Part shown: one piece after another, positions 10,072 through 21,651 of the stretch
Position numbering within the stretch: the stretch's first letter is position 1
Layout: the number at the start of each line of letters is the position of its first letter
Origin: Ooceraea biroi
Taxonomy: Eukaryota > Arthropoda > Insecta > Hymenoptera > Formicidae
Assembly: GCF_003672135.1 (NCBI RefSeq)
Contig: NC_039518.1
Location: 2,666,001-2,730,000, forward strand
Length of the DNA stretch: 64,000 bases
Direction: 5' to 3'
Position numbers and translations under genes: made by a program
The notes under the pieces: generated by a model
Told to the model about the DNA's origin: nothing
Databases searched by the model: none
Seen by the model: the letters and a program-made list of their open reading frames with translations, nothing else

Positions 10072-13000
10072 TTAAGGGGAAGCTGGAGTTGCTAGTGAAC
10101 TGTTTTTTCACTACGGCGATAGTAATTGCAGTTTCGAAAATTCTCTTTATTGCTTGTGCAGAATAAAAAATCCTTTTCCATAAATGAAGTATAGATAGAA
10201 AGAAAGCCCGCTCTACAGGACTTTATATTCAAAATGGAAAAAAGTTAGAAAAGACAAATGCAAGTTTTTAACTGTTTTTTCACTACAGCGATGGTAATTG
10301 CAGTTTCGAAAATTCTCTTTATTGCTTGTGCAGAATAAAAAATCCTTTTCCATAAATGAAGTATAGATAGAAAGAAAGCCCGCTCTACAGGACTTTATAT
10401 TCAAAATGGAAAAAAGTTAGAAAAGACAAATGCAAGTTTTTAACTGTTTTTTCACTACAGCGATGGTAATTGCAGTTTCGAAAATTCTCTTTATTGTTTG
10501 TGCAGAATAAAAAATTCTTTTCCACAAATGAAGTATAGATAGAAAGAAAGTCCGCTCTACAGGACTTTATATTCAAAATGGAAAAAAGTTAGAAAAGACA
10601 AATGCAAGTTTTTAACTATTTTTTCACTATAGCGATGGTAATTGCAGTTTCGAAAATTCTCTTTATTGCTTGTGCAGAATAAAAAATCCTTCTCCACAAA
10701 TGAAGTATAGATAGAAAGAAAATCCGCTCTACAGGACTTTATATTCAAAATGGAAAAAAGTTAGAAAAGACAAATTCAAGTTTTTAACTGTTTTTTCACT
10801 ACAGCGATGGTAATTGCAGTTTCGAAAATTCTCTTTATTGCTTGTGCAGAATAAAAATTCCTTCTCCACAAATGAAGTATAGATAGAAAGAAAGTCCGCT
10901 CTACAGGACTTTATATTCAAAATGGAAAAAAGTTAGAAAAGACAAATGCAAGTTTTTAACTATTTTTTCACTAAAGCGATGGTAATTGCAGTTTCGAAAA
11001 TTCTCTTTATTGTTTGTGCAGAATAAAAAATCCTTTTCCACAAATGAAGTATAGATAGAAAGAAAGTCCGCTCTACAGGACTTTATATTCAAAATGGAAA
11101 AAAGTTAGAAAAGACAAATGCAAGTTTTTAACTGTTTTTTCACTACAGCGATGGTAATTGCAGTTTCGAAAATTCTCTTTATTGCTTGTGCAGAATAAAA
11201 ATTCCTTCTCCACAAATGAAGTATAGATAGAAAGAAAGTCCGCTCTACAGGACTTTATATTCAAAATGGAAAAAAGTTAGAAAAGACAAATGCAAGTTTT
11301 TAACTGTTTTTTCACTACAGCGATGGTAATTGCAGTTTCGAAAATTCTCTTTATTGTTTGTGCAGAATAAAAAATTCTTTTCCACAAATGAAGTATAGAT
11401 AGAAAGAAAGTCCGCTCTACAGGACTTTATATTCAAAATGGAAAAAAGTTAGAAAAGACAAATGCAAGTTTTTAACTATTTTTTCACTATAGCGATGGTA
11501 ATTGCAGTTTCGAAAATTCTCTTTATTGCTTGTGCAGAATAAAAAATCCTTCTCCACAAATGAAGTATAGATAGAAAGAAAATCCGCTCTACAGGACTTT
11601 ATATTCAAAATGGAAAAAAGTTAGAAAAGACAAATTCAAGTTTTTAACTGTTTTTTCACTACAGCGATGGTAATTGCAGTTTCGAAAATTCTCTTTATTG
11701 CTTGTGCAGAATAAAAATTCCTTCTCCACAAATGAAGTATAGATAGAAAGAAAGTCCGCTCTACAGGACTTTATATTCAAAATGGAAAAAAGTTAGAAAA
11801 GACAAATGCAAGTTTTTAACTATTTTTTCACTATAGCGATGGTAATTGCAGTTTCGAAAATTCTCTTTATTGTTTGTGCAGAATAAAAAATCCTTTTCCA
11901 CAAATGAAGTATAGATAGAAAGAAAGTCCGCTCTACAGGACTTTATATTCAAAATGGAAAAAAGTTAGAAAAGACAAATGCAAGTTTTTAACTGTTTTTT
12001 CACTACAGCGATGGTAATTGCAGTTTCGAAAATTCTCTTTATTGCTTGTGCAGAATAAAAATTCCTTCTCCACAAATGAAGTATAGATAGAAAGAAAGTC
12101 CGCTCTACAGGACTTTATATTCAAAATGGAAAAAAGTTAGAAAAGACAAATGCAAGTTTTTAACTATTTTTTCACTATAGCGATGGTAATTGCAGTTTCG
12201 AAAATTCTCTTTATTGCTTGTGCAGAATAAAAAATCCTTCTCCACAAATGAAGTATAGATAGAAAGAAAATCCGCTCTACAGGACTTTATATTCAAAATG
12301 GAAAAAAGTTAGAAAAGACAAATGCAAGTTTTTAACTGTTTTTTCACTACAGCGATGGTAATTGCAGTTTCGAAAATTCTCTTTATTGTTTGTGCAGAAT
12401 AAAAAATTCTTTTCCACAAATGAAGTATAGATAGAAAGAAAGTCCGCTCTACAGGACTTTATATTCAAAATGGAAAAAAGTTAGAAAAGACAAATGCAAG
12501 TTTTTAACTTTTTTTTCACTATAGCGATGGTAATTGCAGTTTCGAAAATTCTCTTTATTGCTTGTGCAGAATAAAAAATCCTTTTCCATAAATGAAGTAT
12601 AGATAGAAAGAAAGCCCGCTCTACAGGACTTTATATTCAAAATGGAAAAAAGGTAGAAAAGACAAATGCAAGTTTTTAACTGTTTTTTCACTACAGCGAT
12701 GGTAATTGCAGTTTCGAAAATTCTCTTTATTGCTTGTGCAGAATAAAAAATCCTTTTCCATAAATGAAGTATAGATAGAAAGAAAGCCCGCTCTACAGGA
12801 CTTTATATTCAAAATGGAAAAAAGGTAGAAAAGACAAATGCAAGTTTTTAACTGTTTTTTCACTACAGCGATGGTAATTGCAGTTTCGAAAATTCTCTTT
12901 ATTGCTTGTGCAGAATAAAAATTCCTTCTCCACAAATGAAGTATAGATAGAAAGAAAGTCCGCTCTACAGGACTTTATATTCAAAATGGAAAAAAGTTAG

Positions 13001-13883
13001 AAAAGACAAATGCAAGTTTTTAACTATTTTTTCACTATAGCGATGGTAATTGCAGTTTCGAAAATTCTCTTTATTGCTTGTGCAGAATAACAAATCCTTT
13101 TCCACAAATGAAGTATAGATAGAAAGAAAGTCCGCTTTACAGGACTTTATATTCAAAATGGAAAAAAGTTAGAAAAGACAAATGCAAGTTTTTAACTTTT
13201 GTTTCACTATAGCGATGGTAATTGCAGTTTCGAAAATTCTCTTTATTGCTTGTGCAGAATAAAAAATCCTTTTCCACAAATGAAGTATAGATAGAAAGAA
13301 AGTCCGCTCTACAGGACTTTATAGTCAAAATGGAAAAAAGTTAGAAAAGACAAATGCAAGTTTTTAACTGTGTTTTCACTACAGCGATGGTAATTGCAGT
13401 TTCGAAAATTCTCTTTATTGCTTTGCAGAATAAAAAATCCTTCTCCACAAATGAAGTATAGATAGAAAGAAAGTCCGCTCTACAGGACTTTATATTCAAA
13501 ATGGAAAAAAGTTAGAAAAGACAAATGCAAGTTTTTAACTTTTGTTTCACTATAGCGATGGTAATTGCAGTTTCGAAAATTCTCTTTATTGCTTGTGCAG
13601 AATAAAAAATCCTTTTCCACAAATGAAGTATAGATAGAAAGAAAGCCCGCTCTACAGGACTTTATATTCAAAATGGAAAAAAGTTAAAAACTTGCATTTG
13701 GCTTTTCTAACTTTTTTCCATTTTGAATATAAAGTCCTGTAGAGCGGGCTTTCTTTCTATCTATACTTCATTTGTGGAGAAGGATTTTTTATTCTGCACA
13801 AGCAATAAAGAGAATTTTCGAAACTGCAATTACCATCGCTGTAGTGAAAAAATAGTTCACCAGCAGCTCCAGCATCCCCTTAA
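10072..13883. mobile_element. TTAA-target element with one arm expanded into a 172-bp array (copy 1)
   Basis: TTAA (10072-10075 and 13880-13883) flanks an element starting GGGGAAGCTGGAGTTGCTAG. Its right end is the inverted complement, with small changes. Terminal sequence plus one 172-bp unit forms the inverted repeat: the right arm (about 13686-13879) holds one inverted unit, while the left arm holds about 21 direct units. TTAA duplication is characteristic of piggyBac, Kolobok and Sola3 transposons. No transposase is present, so the element is non-autonomous and needs an unseen helper. Confidence 0.85.
10100..13690. repeat. 172-bp tandem array, about 21 units
   Basis: Units of 172 bp repeat head to tail with a few per cent divergence; one unit near 13310-13480 is 1 bp short. 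Each unit carries the same 63-codon open frame on the minus strand, but 172 is not a multiple of three, so frames do not join and this is not a repeat protein. Variant bases recur with a five-unit (860-bp) period between about 10385 and 12105, showing block duplication. Confidence 0.95.
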
Positions 13884-13919
13884 ATTTTATCTCGTTATTA
13901 GAATGGATGGAATGGACTA

Positions 13920-14712
13920 GAGAACCTCAAGTAAGAGTATGGACATCGTGGATTCGCACCTGATTGGTGGGATCGAAAATGGCGGACTTGAGGTTTATCA
14001 ATTAAGGGACTCTACTAAATAAAATACATCTTTGTTAGAAAAAGAAATTGCACCTAACATTAATTGTGAAAATAACAATATCTGTATAAAATAAAAAATA
14101 TTCCTGTTGGAAAAATTTATCATATTTTCTAAAAAAATTGGAGCGTTTCTCAGAATAAATCAGAAAATCTAAAAAAAATTTGAAAAATCATTACTTTTTA
14201 TTATGTTTTATAAATTTTCATACATAGAGATACTGAAAATTCTTATCCAGTCATTTCTGAAAAATATTGAGAAAATAATTTTTCAGAATTTTTCAGAAAT
14301 AACTGGATGAGAATTTTGAGAATATTTCAGCAGCTCTGAGTATGAACATTTCTGTAAAATAGTAATAATGTTTGAGAATATTTCTGATTGTCTAAGTTAT
14401 GAGGAATAAGAATCGTCCCAATTCTAAAAAAAATTCTGAGACATCCTGAAAAAATCTTAGAAATTTTTCCACCAAGGATATCCATACTGCTCGTTTTTCT
14501 GCATTTGTTGGCAAAGTTGCCATGTAACATCTTCTTTTATCCTTATTTGTACAACCTCGTACACAATACCCAGTCATTTCGTTTACTTTTCTTACACTAA
14601 TATTTTTAATCCTAAAGTAAGGAAGGTTATATTGTATACTCCTTATAGATAGTGACCATACGAACGCCATTTTCGATCCACGATGTCCATACTCTTACTT
14701 GAGGTTCTTTAG
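13920..14712 (-). mobile_element. P-element-like inverted-repeat element with THAP remnant
   Basis: Inverted ends of about 31 bp (AGAACCTCAAGTAAGAG... at 13921; complement ending ...TACTTGAGGTTCT at 14708) are flanked by the direct repeat AATGGACTA (13911-13919, 14713-14721). An 8-9 bp duplication together with a THAP domain fits the P superfamily. Most of the interior is AT-rich and non-coding, with a secondary inverted repeat around 14236-14316. Only the N-terminal THAP part of a transposase remains. Confidence 0.6.
14480..14576 (-). pseudogene. THAP zinc-finger remnant of a transposase
   Basis: From ATG at 14576 the minus strand reads MTGYCVRGCTNKDKRRC, then LPTNAEKRAVWISL. That is the N-terminal half of a THAP domain: Met, C-x3-C spacing, a proline-bearing loop and the invariant Trp. 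The later Cys/His pair and AVPTIF motif are absent and no catalytic domain follows. Confidence 0.5.
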
Positions 14713-14721
14713 AATGGACTA

Positions 14722-15677
14722 TAAATATTAAATACCTAAGGCCGATATTCATAATCCTTCTTCTATTAAGGTCGTTTTAAATATGATCTTACGATATTTG
14801 TTAGCCAATTAGGTGTATTAGTATCTGAGAAGTATACTAAAATTATCTCGGTTTGAGAATGGAATACTACCCTGTCATGGTTTTTAACTGTCAAGCAGTT
14901 TTCTCAATATAGCATAATATCACTAATGAAAACTCAGAAATGCTCGCAGATCAGATTCGTAAAAATATAAGGCGCTTGTGGAATTTGTCAAGAGTCAAAT
15001 CATCTTGTCACTCTGCAGCAGCCCTGTATCTAGACATCCACTTTTCCACAAGAGCCTTCTGCTTTTAACTGAGAAAACCCGAGAGTAGCACGAGATTCAA
15101 AGTGGCATCGGACGAAATTCTTACTTCTAGTAGCAAACCTCAATATTAAGAAACATTTATTTTAAAGTAACTCGAAAGCAAATTGGAACAAGAGTTTTAC
15201 TCTCAAAGTGCTATCGCAACGAGCGGATCGGATAGATTTTTATTTATTTACAATTATATTCTAAATTAGTGTGCATTGGGCACACACTTCACAGGATTCA
15301 GGCTTTATTTTTAACACTTACAAATTATATCCTATAAATATTCAGACGCGCCTACAACAATAAAAGTGCCTTCTCTAGAAGCTGAATGGCTGAAAAATCG
15401 GCTGATTGATTAAGAAGCCACACCGAGGGCAACTTTTATCGTTGTAAGCGCGAATATGGGCCATGGTGTAAAGAGTTGGCAAAGGCTACGTGTAGATAAC
15501 AGGTAATATTTATTAATGAATGGAGCACATGAATACTGTTGCCAAAATGCTGACTATAAACTATAATTATGAGCATAACTTCAATATATAATATATGTGT
15601 GTGATATATAGACACCATAGTCAATAGATTGCATCTCCTTACATGAACATAACTTAATATTTGCATTTATTTCATAC
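14722..15677. other. 3' flank of lin-7, no gene recognised
   Basis: AT-rich sequence between the P-like element and the lin-7 stop codon. The right part is probably lin-7 3' UTR. No coherent open frame or RNA gene is visible. Confidence 0.4.
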
Positions 15678-16597
15678 TTATGGCATATGTTGACGTCTGC
15701 GAGCAGCCCTCTGTTTGTCAAAACGCAGCTCCATCTCTTCGAGAACGCGCGGGGTGTAACGAACCACCAGTTTTACCGAGTTCTGCGCCTGCTTCAGCAA
15801 TTCTACCGCCTTCTCGTGGTTCTCACCCTCGACGCACTGAAGCAATTTCAGATTTCTCTCGTTATTTCTTCCGTCTAATATCTAAAAGCGAAGGTAAACG
15901 CAACAAATTCTCACTGACCACTCCGTTAACGGACAGAAGTTGATCGCCGCGCTTCAAACCACCGTGCCTGTCGGCGACACCGCCCGGGATAATGCGAGAT
16001 ATGTAAATCGGCGAGTTCTGTTCTTTTCCCCCCATCACGTTAAAGCCGAGTCCCTCCTCCGTTTTTGGCAGCTCGACCACACGTGGATGCGCGTGACCCT
16101 CGCTGGCCGCGAAAGCAGCCACGGTCGCTTTCGCTGTTGCAGATGCGCGTACATCCTGCGAACCCTTCAAAGTAATAACGTATAATGGTTGCAATCAGCT
16201 GTCAAATTAAAACATTGGCTTTGTTTCCTGCATACCTGGATGTCGACAGTCTCGTACACGTGCTCGTATACCTCTCGCACAGCACTGAGGAAGTCGCTTT
16301 GTAATACTTTCTGCAACGCTGCCAATTTTGTCGTGGGAACTTCACCTCCTGGAGAAGATGAGTGACCAAATAAGAGATGCGCAACTTAAAAAAATAAAAT
16401 GGTCTTATGTGGTGCTACGATCGCTTACCTTTCTGCAATTTATCCAGCAATTCTATGGATCTCTTGACATCTGCAGAATAAGACAAGATTCCGCGTTACT
16501 CTTCGCAGATTTGAGACAAACGTTTCTTTTCTACTCACGTTGGGATACGTTGTCACTTACCTCTCGCCAGAGTAAGAGGTTCGCCAATGGTTGCCAT
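15678..16597 (-). CDS. lin-7: LIN-7/Veli PDZ scaffold protein
   Basis: Five exons on the minus strand: 16597-16561, 16470-16429, 16348-16236, 16164-15919 and 15836-15678, with consistent phases and GT..AG introns, giving 198 residues. LIN-7 forms a tripartite scaffold with CASK/LIN-2 and Mint/LIN-10 and places receptors and junction proteins at basolateral membranes and synapses. The start MATIGEPLTLARDVKRSIEL opens the L27 domain (about 12-67, binding CASK), which runs through VREVYEHVYETVDIQ. The PDZ domain spans about 93-175, with carboxylate-binding loop EGLGFN (GLGF 102-105) and the SRIIPGGVADRHGGLKRGD core. The tail ends DKQRAARRRQHMP. Length and all motifs match animal LIN-7. Its 5' side is separated from SWT1 by about 9 kb of mobile DNA. 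Confidence 0.96.
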
Positions 16598-16941
16598 ACT
16601 TCTTATGCGACGATATAAAACTTTGTTCAGTTACTTCGACACTTTATGTACAGTAGAAATAAACATTGGCAGTATAAAATCTAATGCGCGCGATTATTCG
16701 CAACCGCACAATTGTGCGATAAGTACTTTCACTGGAGAACCGATCGATACTTGTTTAACTTCGCTGGACAAGTTTAATCAGAGAGAAACCTGAGAGCGGC
16801 CACCAGCCTCCTGACGTTTGGCGCCGCCTGACGAAGTGGACGTGAACTAGTTCGTTACGCTCGGTAATGATACAAGTGGGCATTTTCCAGCGGTACGGAA
16901 AGTACATACCCTGAAGAACTACTACTCGGCGCGAAGCGCGG

Positions 16942-17002
16942 TGGTCCAGTGGCTAAGCGCGAGACTCGCGTTTTGCCATCCGCGCAAGTTGGGTTCGAGA
17001 CC
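16942..17002 (+). promoter_or_regulatory. tRNA-like Pol III promoter in left arm
   Basis: A box TGGTCCAGTGG (16942-16952) and B box GGTTCGAGACC (16992-17002) at tRNA-like spacing, identical to the copy at 705-765. The third copy (23469-23529, minus) is mutated in both boxes. A tRNA-derived segment is expected in a SINE, but here it sits inside an inverted-repeat element. Confidence 0.6.
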
Positions 17003-17216
17003 GAGTTGTGATAATTTGTTTTTCGGATTTTTGTTTCTTTGTGTTTGCATTCTATTTTCTTATTATGTAAATAATGATTTATTATGTTTTATTATATTTT
17101 GGAGGTATACGTATATAATGAGACATAAACATATACGTTTAACATTTGTAAACTTTTTATTTATTTATATAGTTTGTATACCGTCGAGTGTTTATTTATT
17201 ATAAAATTCTGACATA

Positions 17217-17306
17217 ACTGTACAGTGTTGCGGATGGAAAATTTATATAAAAGCATAAAAAACATAAATGCTTTTATATAAATTTTCATCCGCAACACTG
17301 TACAGT
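17217..17306. repeat. 90-bp hairpin inside left arm
   Basis: Same hairpin as at 403-492, in the opposite orientation: ACTGTACAGTGTTGCGGATG and its complement enclose AT-rich stems. Confidence 0.8.
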
Positions 17307-17363
17307 CATAGGCACAGAGGTTGTGACACTTTTTTTAATGAATCAGAATTTTATAATAAATTT

Positions 17364-17926
17364 TGGCTCTTCGTGTGCCGAGTAAAAAAAGGAGCGGATA
17401 GGGTGTAATTAAAAGATTATAATATTTGCTCAGTGTATAATGAGCACAGCCCGAATTGTATTCTGAGTCCGAATATACAAAGACACGTCCGCTCGCGTAG
17501 ACGATTACCAGTCGAATCCCTTATTTGTCGACCTCTTGGTCGTCGAAAGCCTACTCTCACGAGCCTGTTTGTTTCGTAAGACCTCTCGAAGGTCCTTTTG
17601 AATTTCCTACGGGAGGAATCGTTCCGCCTATTTATCGCGCCCTGCTTCTTTCGGTGACCCGCGCCTCCATGACGCGATCACCACACTTTCAGCCGCCGCG
17701 CGTATGCCTCGTCACGGTCGTCGGTACGGAATCCCCCGACATTTCGCGGAACACTTGCAAATCTGCAACGGCTCATTGGGGATTCCCTGTCTAACGGTCT
17801 AGTCTATTATCCGCTAATCTGTTTATTTTGACGACGTGTTTTTCGGTCTATTTGCCTCGCCTGAGTCTAGCCGCGCGATCTGCCGACCGTCTAGGCGATG
17901 ACGTATGTGGCCATATAATCGCCACA
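17364..17926 (-). repeat. 3' LTR of the gypsy element (563 bp)
   Basis: Direct repeat of 22710-23273 with a few per cent differences. On the minus strand it starts TGTGGCGATTATATGG and ends ACGAAGAGCCA. Confidence 0.95.
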
Positions 17927-17927
17927 G

Positions 17928-17938
17928 TACCCCCTCGC
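17928..17938 (-). other. polypurine tract next to 3' LTR
   Basis: On the minus strand GGCGAGGGGGTA comes just before the LTR start TGTGGC, the expected place and composition for the plus-strand DNA primer of an LTR retrotransposon. Confidence 0.7.
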
Positions 17939-18414
17939 CAGTGCTATGCCGATGGCACGATGTTGACAAAAAAAAAATTACTAATGCAGATCCTACGTGC
18001 AGCGTGTACGGAAACGAATAAAATTTAAAAAAAACATACAATAAATGATATATAAATGAAGTACGTAAAAAAACGTATAAAATACAATAAAGAATATAAA
18101 AATAAAAGTCTAAAATGTTTGATCGCCCGGGCTGGCTAAAATTACAAATGTTATCGATACATATATGCGTATGCAAAGTTGCTTGTGTCCGTGTGTACCA
18201 AGAGTGATAAATAATGAGTACATAATTGAATAACTAGTATAGAGTCACAGAATCTAGTCTTACGATGCGTCACTGACTACGATCGATATACTATGTACAA
18301 TTACTTCTCGATGCGGTTATGTACTGAGGAACGAAAATGCCCGCAGATATAATCAGATCGTTAAAACGCAAAAAAAACAAATAAAATAATATGCGCGGTA
18401 ATACAGAGTTCCGG

Positions 18415-21400
18415 CTATCGCAGACCCGCCTGGAAACGTTCGGGAAATCGGACCGTTCTTCCAGACCTCGTCCTTGTTATCGCTCTGTCTTGCTCCCGGC
18501 TCGGCTGTGCGAGTGCGGCTCGTCCGGGTTCATTGCTCTCTCTGTGTATCGTCTCTCTCACGGGCTCTGCCGAACTGTTATTGTCGATGCTTTCTGAAAT
18601 TATGTACGCAGGTTTAAGTCGATCGATCGAAATACTTACGTTTTCCCCGCGCTTTCACACGACGAAAACTTTGTCATCGCGACTGACAACCGTGTACGGT
18701 CCGTCATACGGTGCCTGCAGCATTGACCTCGGGCCGTCGTGTCGCACGAACACTTGCTCGGCTGTGGTCAAGTCCTTGTATACAAATGGCCTTCGCTCTC
18801 CATGTCTCGTTCCGTCAACCGGGCGCAACTCTTTCATTTGACAGCGCAACTCTCGTACGAAATCGGCAACGTCGCCGCTCTCGCACGTCGCCTGCCGATT
18901 CAGGAATTGGCCCGGAAGTCTTAGCGTCTGCCCGTACACCAGCTCGACCGTTGTCGCCTGTGCGTCCTCCTTCCAGGCTGCACGGATCCCGAGCAGAACA
19001 GTAGGCAGCACCTCGGTCCACCGACTGCTCTCCCGGCACTTAATCGCCGCCTTGAGTTGGCGATGAAATCTCTCGACCATGCCGTTCGCCTGCGGGTGGT
19101 ATGCCGTCGTCCTCAAATGCTGCGCCCCCGTGAGGGCAGCTAACCGCCGGAAAAGTCGGGACTCGAACTGGCGCCCCTGGTCCGTCGTGACTCGTAGCGG
19201 CGTCCCGAATCGACAGATCCACCCCTCGTAGAAGGCTCTCGCCACCGTTTCGGCCTCCTGGTCTGTCAGCGGGATAGCCTCCGGCCATCGTGTGAAGCGG
19301 TCCACGCACGTCAGACAATATCGTTTATTCTCCGAGACCGGCATCACGATTATGTCTAAATGGACGTGCTCAAAGCGGCTGGATGGAGCTGCGAATTTTC
19401 CCAGTGGTGCCGCCACGTGCCGGGACACCTTGGATTTTTGGCAAGGCACACATGTCCGTGCCCAATTACGACAATCCGCTCTCATCGACGGCCATACGTA
19501 ACGCTGTGCTACGAGTCTACCCGTCGCTCTGATTCCCGGGTGAGCCAAATTGTGCACCAGGTCGAAAGCGGCCCGGCGAAAGGGCCTTGTCAGGAACGGT
19601 CGTGGCGTCGCTGCCGCTGTGTCACAATACACAGCAATCCCTGTGCCTGGGATCTCCACCTTGTCCATCCTGAGGCCGGACTCCCGGTGCAGGTACCCGC
19701 GAAGCTCCTCGTCGTCCTCCTGCGATCTCGCCAACGCGTCGTAATCCAACGGGGACTGCAACTCCTCGATTCTAGATAGCGCATCTGCTACAACATTCTC
19801 CTCTCCTTTCACATATCGAATGTCCGTGGTGAATTGACCAAGAAAATCTAACTGTCGGAACTGTCTGGGTGTACTCTTCTCGGGCTTCTGTCGAAAAGTA
19901 AACGTCAGGGGCTTATGATCCGTATAAATCGCGAATACACGCGCCTCCAACATATGCCGAAAATGTTTTACTGCAAGATAGATAGCCAACAGTTCACGGT
20001 CGAACGCGCTGTACTTCGACTCGACTGGGTTTAGCTTTTTGGAAAAGAAAGCCAAAGGTTCCCAGCCGTGCTCGCTTTGCTGTTGTAAGGACGCTCCGAC
20101 GCTATGTTCGGACGCGTCGGTAAACAGTGCGAGCTCCGCGTCGATCCTCGGATGCGCCAGCAGGGCTGCCTGCGCCAAACCTTCCTTCGACACTTCGAAT
20201 GCCCGTCGCGCTCGCGGCGTCCACGTTATAGGCGTACGGCCTTTTGTGTTTCCTTGGAGAAGATCGTTGAGCGGTGCCAAGGTCTCAGCGGCTCCTGCCA
20301 AGAACCTCCGATAAAAATTGAGCATCCCGAGGTATCTCCGGAGATCCCTAGCCGTCTCCGGCAACTCGTACTCCCGGACGGTCTTTACGCGCGCGGGTAA
20401 CGGTCGAGTCCCGGCACCCGACACCCGGTACCCCAGGAACTCTACCTCCGGCTGGCCAAACACGCACTTCACGGGGTTCACCACCACCCCGTATGTCCGC
20501 AATCTCTCGAACAACGCTCGCAAGTGGTCCAAATGCTCCTCCTCCGATGATGAGGCGACAATGATATCATCGATGTACGCGTAACAGAACTCGAAATCGC
20601 GCAGGACCTCATCGATGAACCGCTGGAACGTCTGCGCCGCGTTTCGCAATCCGAACGACATGTACGGGAACTCGAACATGCCGAACGGCGTGGTGATTGC
20701 AGTTTTCGGGATATCCTCCTCCGCTACCGGGATCTGATGATATGCCCGAACAAGATCCAGGGTGGTAAAGATACATTTCCCCTGGAGTGATTGTGAGAAA
20801 TCCTGTATATGGCGCACAGGATAACGGTCTGGGATTGTCCGTGCATTTAGCGCCCTGTAATCTCCACAGGCTCGCCATTCCTCGTCTTTCTTCGGCACCA
20901 GATGTAAAGGTGACGACCAACAACTCTTCGAAGGTCGCGCAATTCCGGCCTCCACCATCTTACTAAATTCTCGCTTGGCAATCGCCAGACGATCCGGCGC
21001 GAGTCTCCGCGGCCTGCATGCTACAGACGGCCCCGGCGTGGTCTCAATGTGATGCTGAGTGAGATGCTTCGTTTCCCTCGGTCGTCCTTCCGGCCTCGTA
21101 ATGTCCGGATACTGTTCTAACAGCCGGTGATAAGGCGTTACTCCCGTGACTGTCTTAACGCACGGCATACGGCACTGAAGAAAACGACCAGGCGTAGTCA
21201 GGTTCGTTAGTTGGTCCACGAGACGCGAGTTCCGCAAATCCACAAGGAGACCGTAATACGCGAGGAAATCCGCACCAATAATCGGTCGCGGCACATCCGC
21301 CACCACGAATCGCCACGTAAATGCGCGTCGAAGTCCGAAATTCAATGTTAATGTCTCCGTTCCGTACGTGTTAATCACCGTCCCGTTTGCCGCCGACAGT

Positions 21401-21651
21401 TCGTAGGTTGACCTCTGACGCGGTCCCCGGACCTTCTTCCGCGGATACACGCAAAGGTCAGCGCCCGTGTCAACCAGAAAGTTAATTTTCGTTCCCGCGT
21501 CAGTCACAAAGAGGCGACGCGTTTTCACCTCCGGATCGTTTGCCGCCATCAGCGCCCGGTTGTCGCGTTTCCCTGCTGCAGCTGCGCCGATTGCGAGCAG
21601 GGCGGTGTGCAACGACGGGCGTCCGGTCCAAATCGTCAGTGGCACCAGCAT
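18415..21651 (-). pseudogene. pol: gypsy pol polyprotein (protease, RT, RNase H, integrase), one stop
   Basis: The frame is open for 998 codons from 21651 and stops at TGA 18655-18657. The same frame then continues 79 codons to TAG at 18415, with matching C-terminal character (SIDRLKPAY, then TRTRSGRTVRFPERF), so the TGA is a premature stop. Domains: aspartic protease LVDTGADLCVY (Asp61); reverse transcriptase with YIDD at about 359-362; RNase H (LFTDASEHS, Asp512, and YTDHKPL); integrase zinc finger (His700, His704, Cys734, Cys737); integrase core Asp766, Asp824, Glu860, which is D,D35E; then a GPY-type motif. It overlaps the end of gag in the -1 frame, so it would need -1 frameshifting or cleavage from a Gag-Pol fusion. 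Confidence 0.93.

Noticed and set aside
10213..13671. Twenty 63-codon open frames repeated on the minus strand, suggesting a repeat-protein or gene family
   Set aside because: They are the same frame in each 172-bp unit; the unit is not a multiple of three and there is no start context or splice structure, so they are a by-product of the array. The same applies at 24352-25575.
10100..13690. Regular repeats resembling a CRISPR array
   Set aside because: The repeats are 172 bp with no unique spacers, and the host is eukaryotic.
19360..19779. Plus-strand open frames of up to 139 codons across 18700-22600
   Set aside because: They are antisense to gag and pol in GC-rich coding DNA and match no family.
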